From NCBI GenBank assembly GCA_945861245.1, contig CAMAUE010000043.1:1-36322 (forward strand): a stretch of 36,322 nt of DNA. Direction: 5' to 3'. The position numbers and the translations under genes are program-made. Below the pieces are notes generated by a model that saw nothing but the letters and a program-made list of their open reading frames with translations, was not told the DNA's origin and ran no database searches. Source of the DNA: Singulisphaera sp. GP187 (lineage in GTDB: Bacteria; Planctomycetota; Planctomycetia; Gemmatales; Gemmataceae). Shown one piece after another: positions 8,482-15,718 of the stretch (position 1 is its first letter; each line of letters starts with the position of its first letter).

Positions 8482-8541
8482 TTCCGCTTGCGGCTTAGCG
8501 CTCTCGTCGGATGATCCGAGCGCTAAGCCGCAAGCAGAAAT
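8482..8541. repeat. Inverted repeat family 1, copy a
   Basis: Perfect 18-bp arms, GCTTGCGGCTTAGCGCTC (8486-8503) and its complement (8518-8535), with a 14-bp loop. Flanking TTCC / AGAAATCAGGA resembles the other copies. It lies between divergent genes and ends 15 nt before the tnaA start, with the AGGA at its right edge placed as the ribosome-binding site of tnaA. Confidence 0.9.
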
Positions 8542-8556
8542 CAGGAAAGCACCATC

Positions 8557-9909
8557 ATGAAAACCATCATCGAACCGTTTCGCATCAAGATGGTCGAGCC
8601 GATCAAGCTGACCACACGGGCCGAGCGCGAGGTCAAACTGCGTGCCGCCAATTTCAACGTCTTTCAGATACCGGCGGATGACGTCATCATCGATCTCCTC
8701 ACCGACAGCGGGACCGCTGCCATGTCCAGCGAACAATGGGCCGGCATGATCCGCGGCGACGAATCGTACGCCGGCGCGCGGAGCTGGTTCCGCTTCGAGA
8801 GCGTGATGTGCGACCTGACCGACATGCCGCACATCCTGCCGACGCACCAGGGCAGGGCGAGCGAACGCATCTTGTTTGAGTTGATCGGCGGCGCTGGCAA
8901 GGTGATCCCAAGCAACAATCACTTCGACACGACCCGGGCTAACATCGAGCATTCCGGCGCCAAGGCCGTCGATCTCGTCATTGACGAAGGCAAACAGCCA
9001 CGCTCGCACCATCCGTTCAAGGGCAACATCGATTTGGCCAAGCTGGCTCGGCTCATCACGGAAGTCGGCCCCGAGCGGATTCCCGTCTGCATGCTGACCG
9101 TGACCAACAACTCCGGCGGTGGGCAACCGGCGAGCCTGGAGAATATCCGGGCGACGCGCGATTTGTGTCATCGCCACGGCATCCCGTTTTTCCTCGACGC
9201 CTGCCGATTTGCCGAGAACGCCTACCTCATTAAACAACGCGAGCATGGTCAAGCGAATCGCAGTTCACGAGAAATCGCTCAGGAGATGTTTTCTCTCGCC
9301 GACGGCGCGACGATTAGCGCCAAGAAGGATGGTCTGGTCAACATCGGCGGCGTGTTGCTAATGCGCGATGACGCCCTGGCGGCACGGGCGAACAACCTGC
9401 TCATTTTGACCGAAGGTTTCGTCACGTACGGCGGCCTGGCGGGCCGAGATCTGGAGGCGATGGCTCAGGGATTTGTTGAAGTGCTGGACGAGCACTACTT
9501 GGAATATCGTATACGAAGTACTGCGTATCTCGGCGAAGGGCTGATGAAAGCGGGCGTGCAGATCGTCGAGCCGCCGGGCGGGCATGCGATCTACATCGAC
9601 GCGTCGGCGTTCTGTCCGCACATCCATCCGTCGGCGTTTCCAGGGCAGGCGTTGGTGTGCGCGCTGTATCGTCATGCAGGGATTCGGGCGGTCGAAATCG
9701 GCAGCGTGATGTTCGGCGCCGACGGCACGCCACCGATGGAACTCGTGCGCCTCGCCCTTCCACGACGCGTCTATACGCAGAGCCATATCGATTACGTGAT
9801 CGAAGCGATCACTGAGTTGTATCAACAGCGTGACTCGCTGCACGGCCTACGCATCATCGAGGAGCCGCCGACGCTGAGGCATTTCACAGCAAAATTCGCC
9901 GAGATCTAG
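8557..9909 (+). CDS. tnaA: Tryptophanase (tryptophan indole-lyase)
   Basis: A 450-residue PLP enzyme of the beta-eliminating lyase family; it splits L-tryptophan into indole, pyruvate and ammonia in the cytoplasm. The family signature starts at MKTIIEPFRIK. Lys257 in ISAKKDGLVNIGG is the PLP Schiff-base lysine. Tyrosine phenol-lyase is the close alternative, but three diagnostic sites favour tryptophanase: Asp124 (FDTT) where TPL has Thr124, Ile381 (AVEIGS) where TPL has Arg381, and His442 (LRHFTAKF) where TPL has Phe448. Other segments (MVEP, GLAGRDLEAM) look more TPL-like, so substrate choice deserves an assay. Length is normal. AGGA at 8542-8545, at the edge of the palindrome, serves as ribosome-binding site. 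No tnaC leader or tnaB permease is adjacent. Confidence 0.85.
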   Translation: MKTIIEPFRIKMVEPIKLTTRAEREVKLRAANFNVFQIPADDVIIDLLTDSGTAAMSSEQWAGMIRGDESYAGARSWFRFESVMCDLTDMPHILPTHQGRASERILFELIGGAGKVIPSNNHFDTTRANIEHSGAKAVDLVIDEGKQPRSHHPFKGNIDLAKLARLITEVGPERIPVCMLTVTNNSGGGQPASLENIRATRDLCHRHGIPFFLDACRFAENAYLIKQREHGQANRSSREIAQEMFSLADGATISAKKDGLVNIGGVLLMRDDALAARANNLLILTEGFVTYGGLAGRDLEAMAQGFVEVLDEHYLEYRIRSTAYLGEGLMKAGVQIVEPPGGHAIYIDASAFCPHIHPSAFPGQALVCALYRHAGIRAVEIGSVMFGADGTPPMELVRLALPRRVYTQSHIDYVIEAITELYQQRDSLHGLRIIEEPPTLRHFTAKFAEI

Positions 9910-9949
9910 TCCGACAAACCCACAGCGGAGAACATTACGTGACCAAGAG

Positions 9950-10035
9950 GCTACAAAAAACAGAATCACGAAAGTACGAATAATTCTTTGGTATTCCTCT
10001 TTCGTGTTTTCATGATTCGTATTTTGAATTGGTGC
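9950..10035. repeat. AT-rich imperfect inverted repeat
   Basis: AATCACGAAAGTACGAA on the left is mirrored on the right by TTTCGTGTTTTCATGATT and CGTATT. It sits between the convergent tnaA and DUF5655-type genes. Repeats built from CACGAAAG-like words are common between genes in many environmental bacteria. It could form a terminator, but no clean U-tract is present. Confidence 0.55.
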
Positions 10036-10046
10036 AGCGGCCGCGA

Positions 10047-10664
10047 TCAAGTATCTATGTCATAGGCGACTGTTAGCCAATGCCTGACTTCGTCGTCGAT
10101 TTCGGCGATGGCAGTGATCGGGACGCGATGGGTGATGCGGTCTTTCTTCGCGAATCCTCCGGTGTCGATTAGACGTCCTGCTGCCTTCGTGTCCTTCAGC
10201 GCGAAACCGAAATCGATGCGTTTCAGTGTAGCCGGCTTGATCTGGGCGAAGACGTGGTTGCGATAGAGCGGCACAATCGTCTTGCACGGGCAGGCCTTGA
10301 CGTCCCTGCCGACGCTCAAGCCACGTTGCAACAACTCAGCGTAGATCGGCTTGAGCGCCGCCTTCTTGCCCGCGAGCATCTCGACGACATAGATCTCCGC
10401 TTGCTTGAGATAGGTTTCGGGCGTGTCTTCGGCGTCGCCTTTGCCGAGGGAACGCTCGGCCAGCCACATCGCCGATCGCGTGCTGAGTTTGTGCACGCGT
10501 TTCAGCCAATCGCGGCGTTCGCTTTCTTCGGTCGGGCCTTCCTTCATGATATATTTGAGCCATTCGTTGAGAGATCGGCCTGTCTTGTCCGGCAACTCGG
10601 CGATCCACTGCTGAACCATTGGGACCATCGGATGGACGCTGTAAATGTTTTTATGCTTGGCCAT
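10047..10664 (-). CDS. DUF4287/DUF5655-type protein
   Basis: A 205-residue cytoplasmic protein. The start at 10664 (MAKHKNIYSVHPMVPMVQQW) is chosen because GGAAG lies just upstream on the minus strand; the longer in-frame extension reads like untranslated AT-rich sequence. Residues ~15-60 (IAELPDKTGRSLNEWLKYI) resemble DUF4287, and residues ~105-200 (PCKTIVPLYRNHVFAQIKP, IDFGFALKD, THRVPI) match the pattern of DUF5655. The two domains are often fused; no biochemical function is known to me. It is a single gene convergent with tnaA. Upstream, on the other strand, is the candidate small RNA. Confidence 0.75.
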   Translation of the reverse strand: MAKHKNIYSVHPMVPMVQQWIAELPDKTGRSLNEWLKYIMKEGPTEESERRDWLKRVHKLSTRSAMWLAERSLGKGDAEDTPETYLKQAEIYVVEMLAGKKAALKPIYAELLQRGLSVGRDVKACPCKTIVPLYRNHVFAQIKPATLKRIDFGFALKDTKAAGRLIDTGGFAKKDRITHRVPITAIAEIDDEVRHWLTVAYDIDT

Positions 10665-10907
10665 GGCACTTCCAGAAGGATGGAACCGAATGCAATCACG
10701 AAATGCGTGGTCGGGAAATAAGGCTCTCTCATCAATGTTAACGAAGACGCTCACGCAAGGCGCGGGGTCGCAAAAAAAAAACACATTAAAAGCCGGGTGA
10801 AAAAACAGTTCGTCGATCCTTAATTGCGAGTCCGCACCGATGCGAAAGTTCTTTCTCGACGAATGCGAGAGAACTGAAAAAAACAATCTGTTTTTGTGTT
10901 ATTCCTC
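10665..10907. other. AT-rich intergenic region upstream of DUF5655-type gene
   Basis: No gene is seen. It holds a run of ten A at about 10771-10780, and a hairpin-forming pair, GTTCTTTCTCG and CGAGAGAAC, around 10848-10874 followed by alternating A and T runs. It should contain the promoter of the minus-strand gene at 10664, but I could not identify one convincingly. Confidence 0.4.
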
Positions 10908-10936
10908 TTGCCGTTTTATCGAATCCGGTCTACGAT
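10908..10936 (+). promoter_or_regulatory. Sigma70-like promoter of candidate small RNA
   Basis: TTGCCG (10908-10913), a 17-bp spacer and TACGAT (10931-10936) match a housekeeping promoter with two mismatches in each hexamer at most. The predicted start falls at about 10942-10944, exactly where the hairpin RNA begins. Confidence 0.5.
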
Positions 10937-10940
10937 ATAA

Positions 10941-11003
10941 CCGTCCTGACTGAAGGTGCTGGTGACTGGGCGACGCTGGTGCTGGAGGTCAGGACATTTT
11001 TTA
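10941..11003 (+). ncRNA. Candidate small hairpin RNA with terminator
   Basis: A short transcription unit without a reading frame. GTCCTGAC (10943-10950) pairs perfectly with GTCAGGAC (10988-10995), followed at once by ATTTTTTAT, as in an intrinsic terminator. Inside, TGAA opposes GGAG as an internal loop. GGTGCTGGTG (10955-10964) can then pair along its full length with CGCTGGTGCT (10974-10983), six of ten pairs being G-U, leaving the nine-base loop ACTGGGCGA. G-U pairs exist on only one strand, which favours plus-strand transcription. The single-stranded parts are G-rich (CTGGGCGA, GGAGG). It does not match SRP, 6S, RNase P or tmRNA as I know them. It could instead be a long-loop terminator or a leader of the M28 gene. 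Confidence 0.45.
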
Positions 11004-11077
11004 TGCGCATTTCGGAAATGCTTCACATTAGATAAGTATCCATGTTCGGAATAAGACGAGTATCACGAATCCTTCAT

Positions 11078-11135
11078 TCCGCTTCGGGCTCAGGCGTTTG
11101 CGCGAGATATTTTGAGCGCTAAGCCGCAAGCGGAA
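11078..11135. repeat. Inverted repeat family 1, copy b (decayed left arm)
   Basis: The right arm GAGCGCTAAGCCGCAAGCGG (11114-11133) is intact. The left arm TTCCGCTTCGGGCTCAGGCG (11078-11097) carries several substitutions. It lies upstream of the M28 peptidase gene; this is the only copy with one arm clearly degraded. Confidence 0.8.
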
Positions 11136-11152
11136 AATGCGGATCGTTTACG

Positions 11153-11158
11153 TATAAT
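11153..11158 (+). promoter_or_regulatory. Likely -10 element of the M28 peptidase gene
   Basis: A perfect TATAAT, placed to start transcription about 35 nt before ATG 11200. No good -35 hexamer is seen at the usual spacing; the right arm of the palindrome occupies that place. Confidence 0.4.
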
Positions 11159-11199
11159 CACTGCACTGCTCCATCAGCAACATCAACGGAGATTCGCGA

Positions 11200-12816
11200 A
11201 TGCAGCTGCGCCATGCCATTGCCTGCGTCTTTTTTTTGAGCGCAACGACTTCGTTGTGCCAAGCGGGTGATCCGCCTGCATTCAGCATCGACCGCATTAA
11301 AGCTGACGTAAAATACCTCTCCTCCGATCCGCTGCAAGGACGGGGCGTCGGCACGCGCGGCGAGGATTTGGCGGTCGATTACATCGCCACCGCATTCGAG
11401 AAAGCCGGCCTGAAACCCGCAGGCGAGCGTGGCACGTTCTATCAATCGGTCCCGTTGATGGCTGTGCAGACCGGGCCGAAAGCCTCGCTTACCATCAGAA
11501 AAGGCGATACGCTTACCTCGCTCCGGCTCGAGGACGAATTCGTCGGCGTCAGTCGAACGCAGGTCACCGAGGATTTCGATGCCGAGGCGATCTTCTGCGG
11601 GCATGGCATCACCGCGTCGGAGTTCGGCTGGGACGACTACAAAGACGTGGATGTCAAAGGCAAAGTCGTCGTCGTCTTCACCAACGAGCCGCCGTCGGGC
11701 GATCCCAAATTCTTCGGTGGCAAGGCGCTGACCTATTATGGCCGCTGGAGCTACAAGTACGAGGAGGCCACGCGCCGCGGTGCCAAGGCGGTGCTTATCA
11801 TTCATACGACGGAGACGGCGGGCTATCCCTACTCCGTCGTCAAGAAATTGCAGAACGTCCAGCTGCAACGGGCGGCCGATGCGCCGGCCCTGGCCTTCGC
11901 CGGCTGGCTCTCGGCAAGCGCCGGTGGGAAACTGTTAGCGAATGTAGGCCTGACCGTGGACGAAGCACTGAAGAAGGCCGACACCCGCGGCTTCAAAGCG
12001 ATCCCGCTCGGCGTTCATATTCAGGGCCACATTCCGACCACCGCGAAAAAGATCGTCACCCGCAACGTCATCGCCATTGCCGAGGGCAGCGATCCCGTAC
12101 TGAAGTCCGAAGCGGTCCTGTTCACTGCCCACTGGGACCATCTCGGCATGGGCCAGTCGTCGATTGGCACGCAGAGCACGTTCAACGGCGCGCTCGACAA
12201 TGCATCAGGCTGCGGCATCCTGCTGGAAATGGCTCGCGCCTGGACCGGGCAGAAGGCGAAGCCGAAACGCTCCGCCATCTTCCTCGCCACCACGGCCGAG
12301 GAGAATGGCCTGCTCGGTGCGTACTATTACGCCAGCAAGCCGAGCATCCCGCTTGGCAAGACGGCGATCAACCTCAACTTCGATACCGTCATCCCCGTTG
12401 GCGTGCCGGAATCGGTCGTCGTCAGTGGCGCGGAGCGCACGACCGCGTTCCCTCTGGTGCAGAAAATCGCCAAACAGCATATGCTCGACATCGAGCCGGA
12501 CAAGAACGCCCACCTTGGGTTCTTTTACCGCTCCGACCACTTCGCCTTGGCGCGGGGCGGCGTACCGGCGTTCTCGGTTTATCCCGGCGAGAAGTTCCGA
12601 GGCAAATCTGCGGACTTCGCCAAGAAGCAGATGGACGACTTCATCGCCAAGGTCTATCACACGCCCAACGACGTCTTCCGGTCCGAGTGGGATTTCGCCG
12701 GTTACCCCGTGCTGATGCGTTTCGCGTTCGACATCGCCATCGAATCCGCCAACGCCAAGACGCTGCCGACGTGGAACCAAGGCGACGAATTCCGTGCGGC
12801 CCGCGAAAAGAAATAA
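11200..12816 (+). CDS. Secreted M28 family zinc metallopeptidase
   Basis: A 538-residue protein with signal peptide (MQLRHAIACVFFLSATTSLC), GGAG ribosome-binding site at 11189-11192, and an M28 aminopeptidase-like catalytic domain interrupted by a PA domain at ~90-280. The zinc and catalytic residues are all present: His311 and Asp313 (TAHWDHLG), Asp333 (GALDNASG), Glu367-Glu368 (TTAEENGLLG), Asp395 (NLNFDT) and His487 (YHTPND). It should remove amino acids or dipeptides from peptides in the periplasm or outside the cell. The specificity cannot be told from sequence. It is a single gene followed by a triple nested inverted repeat. Confidence 0.9.
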   Translation: MQLRHAIACVFFLSATTSLCQAGDPPAFSIDRIKADVKYLSSDPLQGRGVGTRGEDLAVDYIATAFEKAGLKPAGERGTFYQSVPLMAVQTGPKASLTIRKGDTLTSLRLEDEFVGVSRTQVTEDFDAEAIFCGHGITASEFGWDDYKDVDVKGKVVVVFTNEPPSGDPKFFGGKALTYYGRWSYKYEEATRRGAKAVLIIHTTETAGYPYSVVKKLQNVQLQRAADAPALAFAGWLSASAGGKLLANVGLTVDEALKKADTRGFKAIPLGVHIQGHIPTTAKKIVTRNVIAIAEGSDPVLKSEAVLFTAHWDHLGMGQSSIGTQSTFNGALDNASGCGILLEMARAWTGQKAKPKRSAIFLATTAEENGLLGAYYYASKPSIPLGKTAINLNFDTVIPVGVPESVVVSGAERTTAFPLVQKIAKQHMLDIEPDKNAHLGFFYRSDHFALARGGVPAFSVYPGEKFRGKSADFAKKQMDDFIAKVYHTPNDVFRSEWDFAGYPVLMRFAFDIAIESANAKTLPTWNQGDEFRAAREKK

Positions 12817-13016
12817 TTTCACCACAGAGAGCACAGAGAGCACAGAGAGAATGGGAATCGTTTTACCACGGATAACACGGATTTCACGGACAGGCAAATA
12901 ATGCCTGCAAGGTATTCTCCATCCGTGCAATCTGTGATATCCGTGGTTGTGTCCTTGTTTATCTGATTCGACGCAACTTCTCCTCTTTTCCTCTCTGTGC
13001 TCTCTGTGGTGAAATT
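12815..13016. repeat. Triple nested inverted repeat
   Basis: The outer arms are 26 bp and perfect (ACCACAGAGAGCACAGAGAG at the left, its complement at 12991-13010, each extended by AATTTC/GAAATT). Middle arms near 12861-12890 and 12920-12950 are imperfect and built from CCACGGAT and CACGGA. An inner CAGGCA / TGCCTG hairpin lies at 12891-12907. It overlaps the stop region of the M28 gene and ends 27 nt before the MoxR start. The outer and middle words are typical of intergenic repeats in many environmental genomes. Confidence 0.85.
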
Positions 13017-13042
13017 CCGATTTAAACTTCGAAAGGCCCCGC

Positions 13043-14062
13043 GTGTCCAACGATAAAATCAACGAATACCTGGCTCAGTTTAGCCAGGCGCGTAATCAGA
13101 TCATCGAGCAACTCCGCCGCACCATCGTCGGGCAATCGGATGTGATCGAGCAGATCCTCGCCGCCGTCTTCACGCGCGGACACTGCCTGCTTGTCGGCGT
13201 GCCTGGCCTGGCGAAGACGCTCATGGTCAGCTCGATCGCGCAGATTCTCGATGTGCAGTTCAAGCGCATCCAGTTCACACCCGACTTGATGCCGTCGGAC
13301 ATCACCGGCACGACGATTCTTGACGAAAGCTCAGGCAAGCGCGAGTTCCGCTTTGTCAAAGGCCCGATCTTCGCCAACATCGTTCTCGCCGACGAAATCA
13401 ACCGTACCCCGCCCAAGACGCAAGCGGCCCTGTTGCAAGCGATGCAAGAACGCCAGGTGACGGTCGGCCAGGAGACCTACAACCTGCCCGAGCCGTTCTT
13501 CGTCATCGCCACGCAAAACCCGATCGAGCAAGAAGGCACGTATCCCTTGCCCGAAGCTCAACTCGACCGCTTCATGTTCAACATTAAAGTTGACTACCCG
13601 ACGTACGACGAGGAACGCAAGATCATCGACCTCGCCACGAAGGACGAAGCCGCCGAGATCACGAAAGTGTTGAGCAGCCGAGCGATTGTGAACATGCAAA
13701 AGCTGGTACGATCGGTCCCCGTCGGCGACTTCGTCAAGGACTACGTGACGAAGCTGGTGCGTGCCACGAGGCCCAAGGACCCATCGGCTCCAGAGTTCGT
13801 CAAGCGCATGGTGGATTGGGGAGCTGGCCCGCGCGCCGGCATCTTCCTCGTGCAAGGCGCCCGCGCCATGGCGGCGATGGATGGCCGATTCAGCGTGGCG
13901 ATCGACGACGTGAAAAAGGTCGCGATCCCGGTGTTGCGCCACCGCGTCAGCACCAACTTTCAAGCACAAGCCGAGGGCAAGACCAGCGAGGACGTGATCG
14001 AGAAGCTGCTGGACGTTGTGCAACCGCCGGAGATAGGGAAGTACGACAAGAAGCGGAAGTGA
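13043..14062 (+). CDS. moxR: MoxR-family AAA+ ATPase
   Basis: A 339-residue cytoplasmic AAA+ ATPase. The start is GTG 13043 with AAAGG at 13032-13036. Walker A is GVPGLAKT (52-59), Walker B VLADEIN (114-120), sensor 1 is in ATQNP (~156), and the arginine-finger region includes EAQLDRFMF. MoxR proteins act as chaperones that help activate or assemble partner complexes, usually with DUF58 and VWA-domain proteins encoded next door. Here those partners are missing: the next gene, 91 bp on, is an RsbW-type kinase. Length and motifs are normal. The client is unknown. Confidence 0.92.
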   Translation: MSNDKINEYLAQFSQARNQIIEQLRRTIVGQSDVIEQILAAVFTRGHCLLVGVPGLAKTLMVSSIAQILDVQFKRIQFTPDLMPSDITGTTILDESSGKREFRFVKGPIFANIVLADEINRTPPKTQAALLQAMQERQVTVGQETYNLPEPFFVIATQNPIEQEGTYPLPEAQLDRFMFNIKVDYPTYDEERKIIDLATKDEAAEITKVLSSRAIVNMQKLVRSVPVGDFVKDYVTKLVRATRPKDPSAPEFVKRMVDWGAGPRAGIFLVQGARAMAAMDGRFSVAIDDVKKVAIPVLRHRVSTNFQAQAEGKTSEDVIEKLLDVVQPPEIGKYDKKRK

Positions 14063-14153
14063 CGTTCAAGCCCCAGGATAGTAGGACATCAGGAAGTATC
14101 GATCGATATTCAATGCGGCCACCCCGACTAGCTTACTCTGCGGGTTTGTTCTC

Positions 14154-14579
14154 ATGACAGGCAATCCACCCCTCTCCTCGTGGCAGCACGCCAACCTGAA
14201 TACGCTTACCGAAGTGTCCGACCTGCTACGCTTCTTGATCGTCGAATTGCGCTCGCACGGCTTCACGGAGAAGGAAACATTTGGCATCCGCCTATCGGTC
14301 GAGGAAGCGATCGTCAATGCTGTCAAGCATGGCAACCGTCAAGATGTCGCGAAGACCGTGCATATTCGCTTTCAGGCCAACGCCAGCCAATTCATGATCG
14401 AAATCCGCGATGAGGGCAAGGGCTTCGACCCCGAAGCCGTCCCCGATCCGCTGGCACCGGACAATCTCGAACGCCCCGGCGGCCGCGGCGTGTTCCTCAT
14501 GAGGCACTATATGAGTTGGGTGCAATTCAACGACCTCGGCAACTTCGTGACGCTGTGCAAAGTGCGTGGTCAGGAGTGA
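14154..14579 (+). CDS. RsbW-type anti-sigma serine kinase (HATPase_c_2)
   Basis: A 141-residue GHKL ATPase of the anti-sigma factor kind. The N box (SVEEAIVNAVKHGN, with Glu51 and Asn55), G1 box (DEGKGFD, 86-92) and G2 box (GGRGVFLM, 109-116) are intact. Such proteins bind a sigma factor or phosphorylate an anti-anti-sigma (STAS) partner on serine. No STAS protein, PP2C phosphatase or sigma factor is next to it, so its partner must be elsewhere. ATG 14154 has only a weak ribosome-binding site. It converges on the zinc-ribbon gene across a 31-bp inverted repeat. Confidence 0.85.
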   Translation: MTGNPPLSSWQHANLNTLTEVSDLLRFLIVELRSHGFTEKETFGIRLSVEEAIVNAVKHGNRQDVAKTVHIRFQANASQFMIEIRDEGKGFDPEAVPDPLAPDNLERPGGRGVFLMRHYMSWVQFNDLGNFVTLCKVRGQE

Positions 14580-14586
14580 TGGACGC

Positions 14587-14667
14587 GTCAGAGCCGCGCA
14601 CGCAGTAAGCGGTTTGAGCACACCTCAACTGCAAATTCAAACCGCTTACTTCGTGCGCGGCTCTGAC
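14587..14667. repeat. Inverted repeat family 6 (convergent terminator position)
   Basis: The 31-bp arms 14587-14617 and 14637-14667 match at 30 positions (GTCAGAGCCGCGCACG ... AGTAAGCGGTTTGA). It starts 8 nt after the RsbW stop and ends 13 nt before the stop of the opposing gene. Each arm contains a CCGC...GCGG core like the other families. A role in bidirectional transcription termination is likely from position alone. Confidence 0.85.
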
Positions 14668-14679
14668 GGGCCGCATTTC

Positions 14680-15381
14680 TTACGTCGCGATGTACAACAT
14701 CCGGCCACAGTTTTTGCAGATAACGAATGCCTCGCGCCGGAGGTCGGCGATCATCTGCGTGGTCACTTCGGTGTAACACTCGACGCAGGTTTTTCCCTTC
14801 ACGCCGGCGAGGCAATCGTTGCCCTTGGCGGCGATAAAGCGGTCGTACTGCGGGCGCACTTCGATGGACAAAGTCGCCTCGGTGGTTTTCAATTCTTCCT
14901 CCGCACGTGCCTTCTCGCCTGTGAATCGCGCGATGCGTTCCTGGAAATCGATCTGCCATTGCGCGAAATCGTCGCGAGCCTTCTGCGTAGCCTGCTCGAC
15001 GCTCGGCAACTGGGCGGTCTTTTCCTCCGATGTCCCCATGTCGGCGAGGATTTCGTCTTCCAATTTGGAAACATGCCCTTTCGAGGTCGCTATTTCCGAT
15101 TTGAGCGTTTCGTATTCTTTTTTGTTGGCGGACTCGTCGAGTTGTTTTTCGTATTTCGTGATCTGCTGCTGCGTGGCCCTGACCGAGCTCTCCTTGTCGC
15201 GGATGTCGAGCGTGAGCCGTTTGATGAACTCCTTCGCTGCAGTCAGTGTCTCTTCCGCCTGGGCGAGTTTCTTTTCTTGCCCGGCCTTCTGCTTCGGTGC
15301 AAACGTGATCTTTTCGGTGAGATCGACGATGTGCAAGCGGAGCCGATGCAATTCTTTGATAATGACGGCAGGTCCTGGCAT
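14680..15381 (-). CDS. C4-type zinc-ribbon coiled-coil protein
   Basis: A 233-residue protein: a long coiled coil (~15-170, rich in K, E, Q and A heptads) followed by a C-terminal C4 zinc ribbon with Cys199, Cys202 (CVEC), Cys222 and Cys225 (CKNC). This is the widespread family once called DUF164 (zf-RING_7), a nucleic-acid-binding-like protein of unclear function. I chose the ATG at 15381 (MPGPAVIIKEL) since TTGGAG lies 6 nt upstream; the frame's earlier TTG overlaps that site. Transcription is divergent from cysI. Confidence 0.85.
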   Translation of the reverse strand: MPGPAVIIKELHRLRLHIVDLTEKITFAPKQKAGQEKKLAQAEETLTAAKEFIKRLTLDIRDKESSVRATQQQITKYEKQLDESANKKEYETLKSEIATSKGHVSKLEDEILADMGTSEEKTAQLPSVEQATQKARDDFAQWQIDFQERIARFTGEKARAEEELKTTEATLSIEVRPQYDRFIAAKGNDCLAGVKGKTCVECYTEVTTQMIADLRREAFVICKNCGRMLYIAT

Positions 15382-15718
15382 GGAGAACTCCAAGTTTGTT
15401 CGGTGGTGTTATCCTATTCTTATTTTTGAAAAGTCACAAGTAATGGCGAAGCAAATCCTGGCGATGGGCCGTGAGCATTTTCACGCTGTCGTGCGCCAAT
15501 CATGTGGCGACGTACTGGGTTGGTGTGTCAATTCTGCGGACAAAAGAATATACTAACTTCGCGCGGTCCAAGATCAGACATTTGGCGAGCCTAGCCGCGA
15601 AAGCGGCAGGTTGAACAGAAAGATTCAACCTGCCGCTTACGCGGCTAGGCTCGCCAAATATCGCGACACCGTCCGCTGCGAAACCACCTGTTCACGTGTC
15701 TAACCTGAGAACGAAGCC
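15382..15718. other. Divergent intergenic region upstream of cysI
   Basis: No gene is seen. It must hold promoters for the zinc-ribbon gene (-) and cysI (+). Its right half contains inverted repeat family 4, copy a. No cysteine-regulon operator or riboswitch was recognised. Confidence 0.5.
15581..15658. repeat. Inverted repeat family 4, copy a
   Basis: The 35-bp arms 15581-15615 and 15624-15658 match at 34 positions, with an 8-bp loop. Each arm contains its own hairpin: the left arm has GCCGC-GAAA-GCGGC, a GNRA-type loop, followed by AGGTTGAA. It sits 61 bp upstream of cysI in a divergent intergenic space. Confidence 0.9.

Noticed and set aside
10665..10886. N-terminal extension of the DUF5655-type protein
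   Set aside because: The extension is AT-rich, Phe- and Cys-rich and unlike the family; GGAAG before the start at 10664 marks the true start.
10941..11003. SRP RNA, 6S RNA or tmRNA
   Set aside because: The SRP domain IV core and GGAA tetraloop, the large open bubble of 6S, and tmRNA tag and tRNA-like ends are all absent, and the unit is too short.
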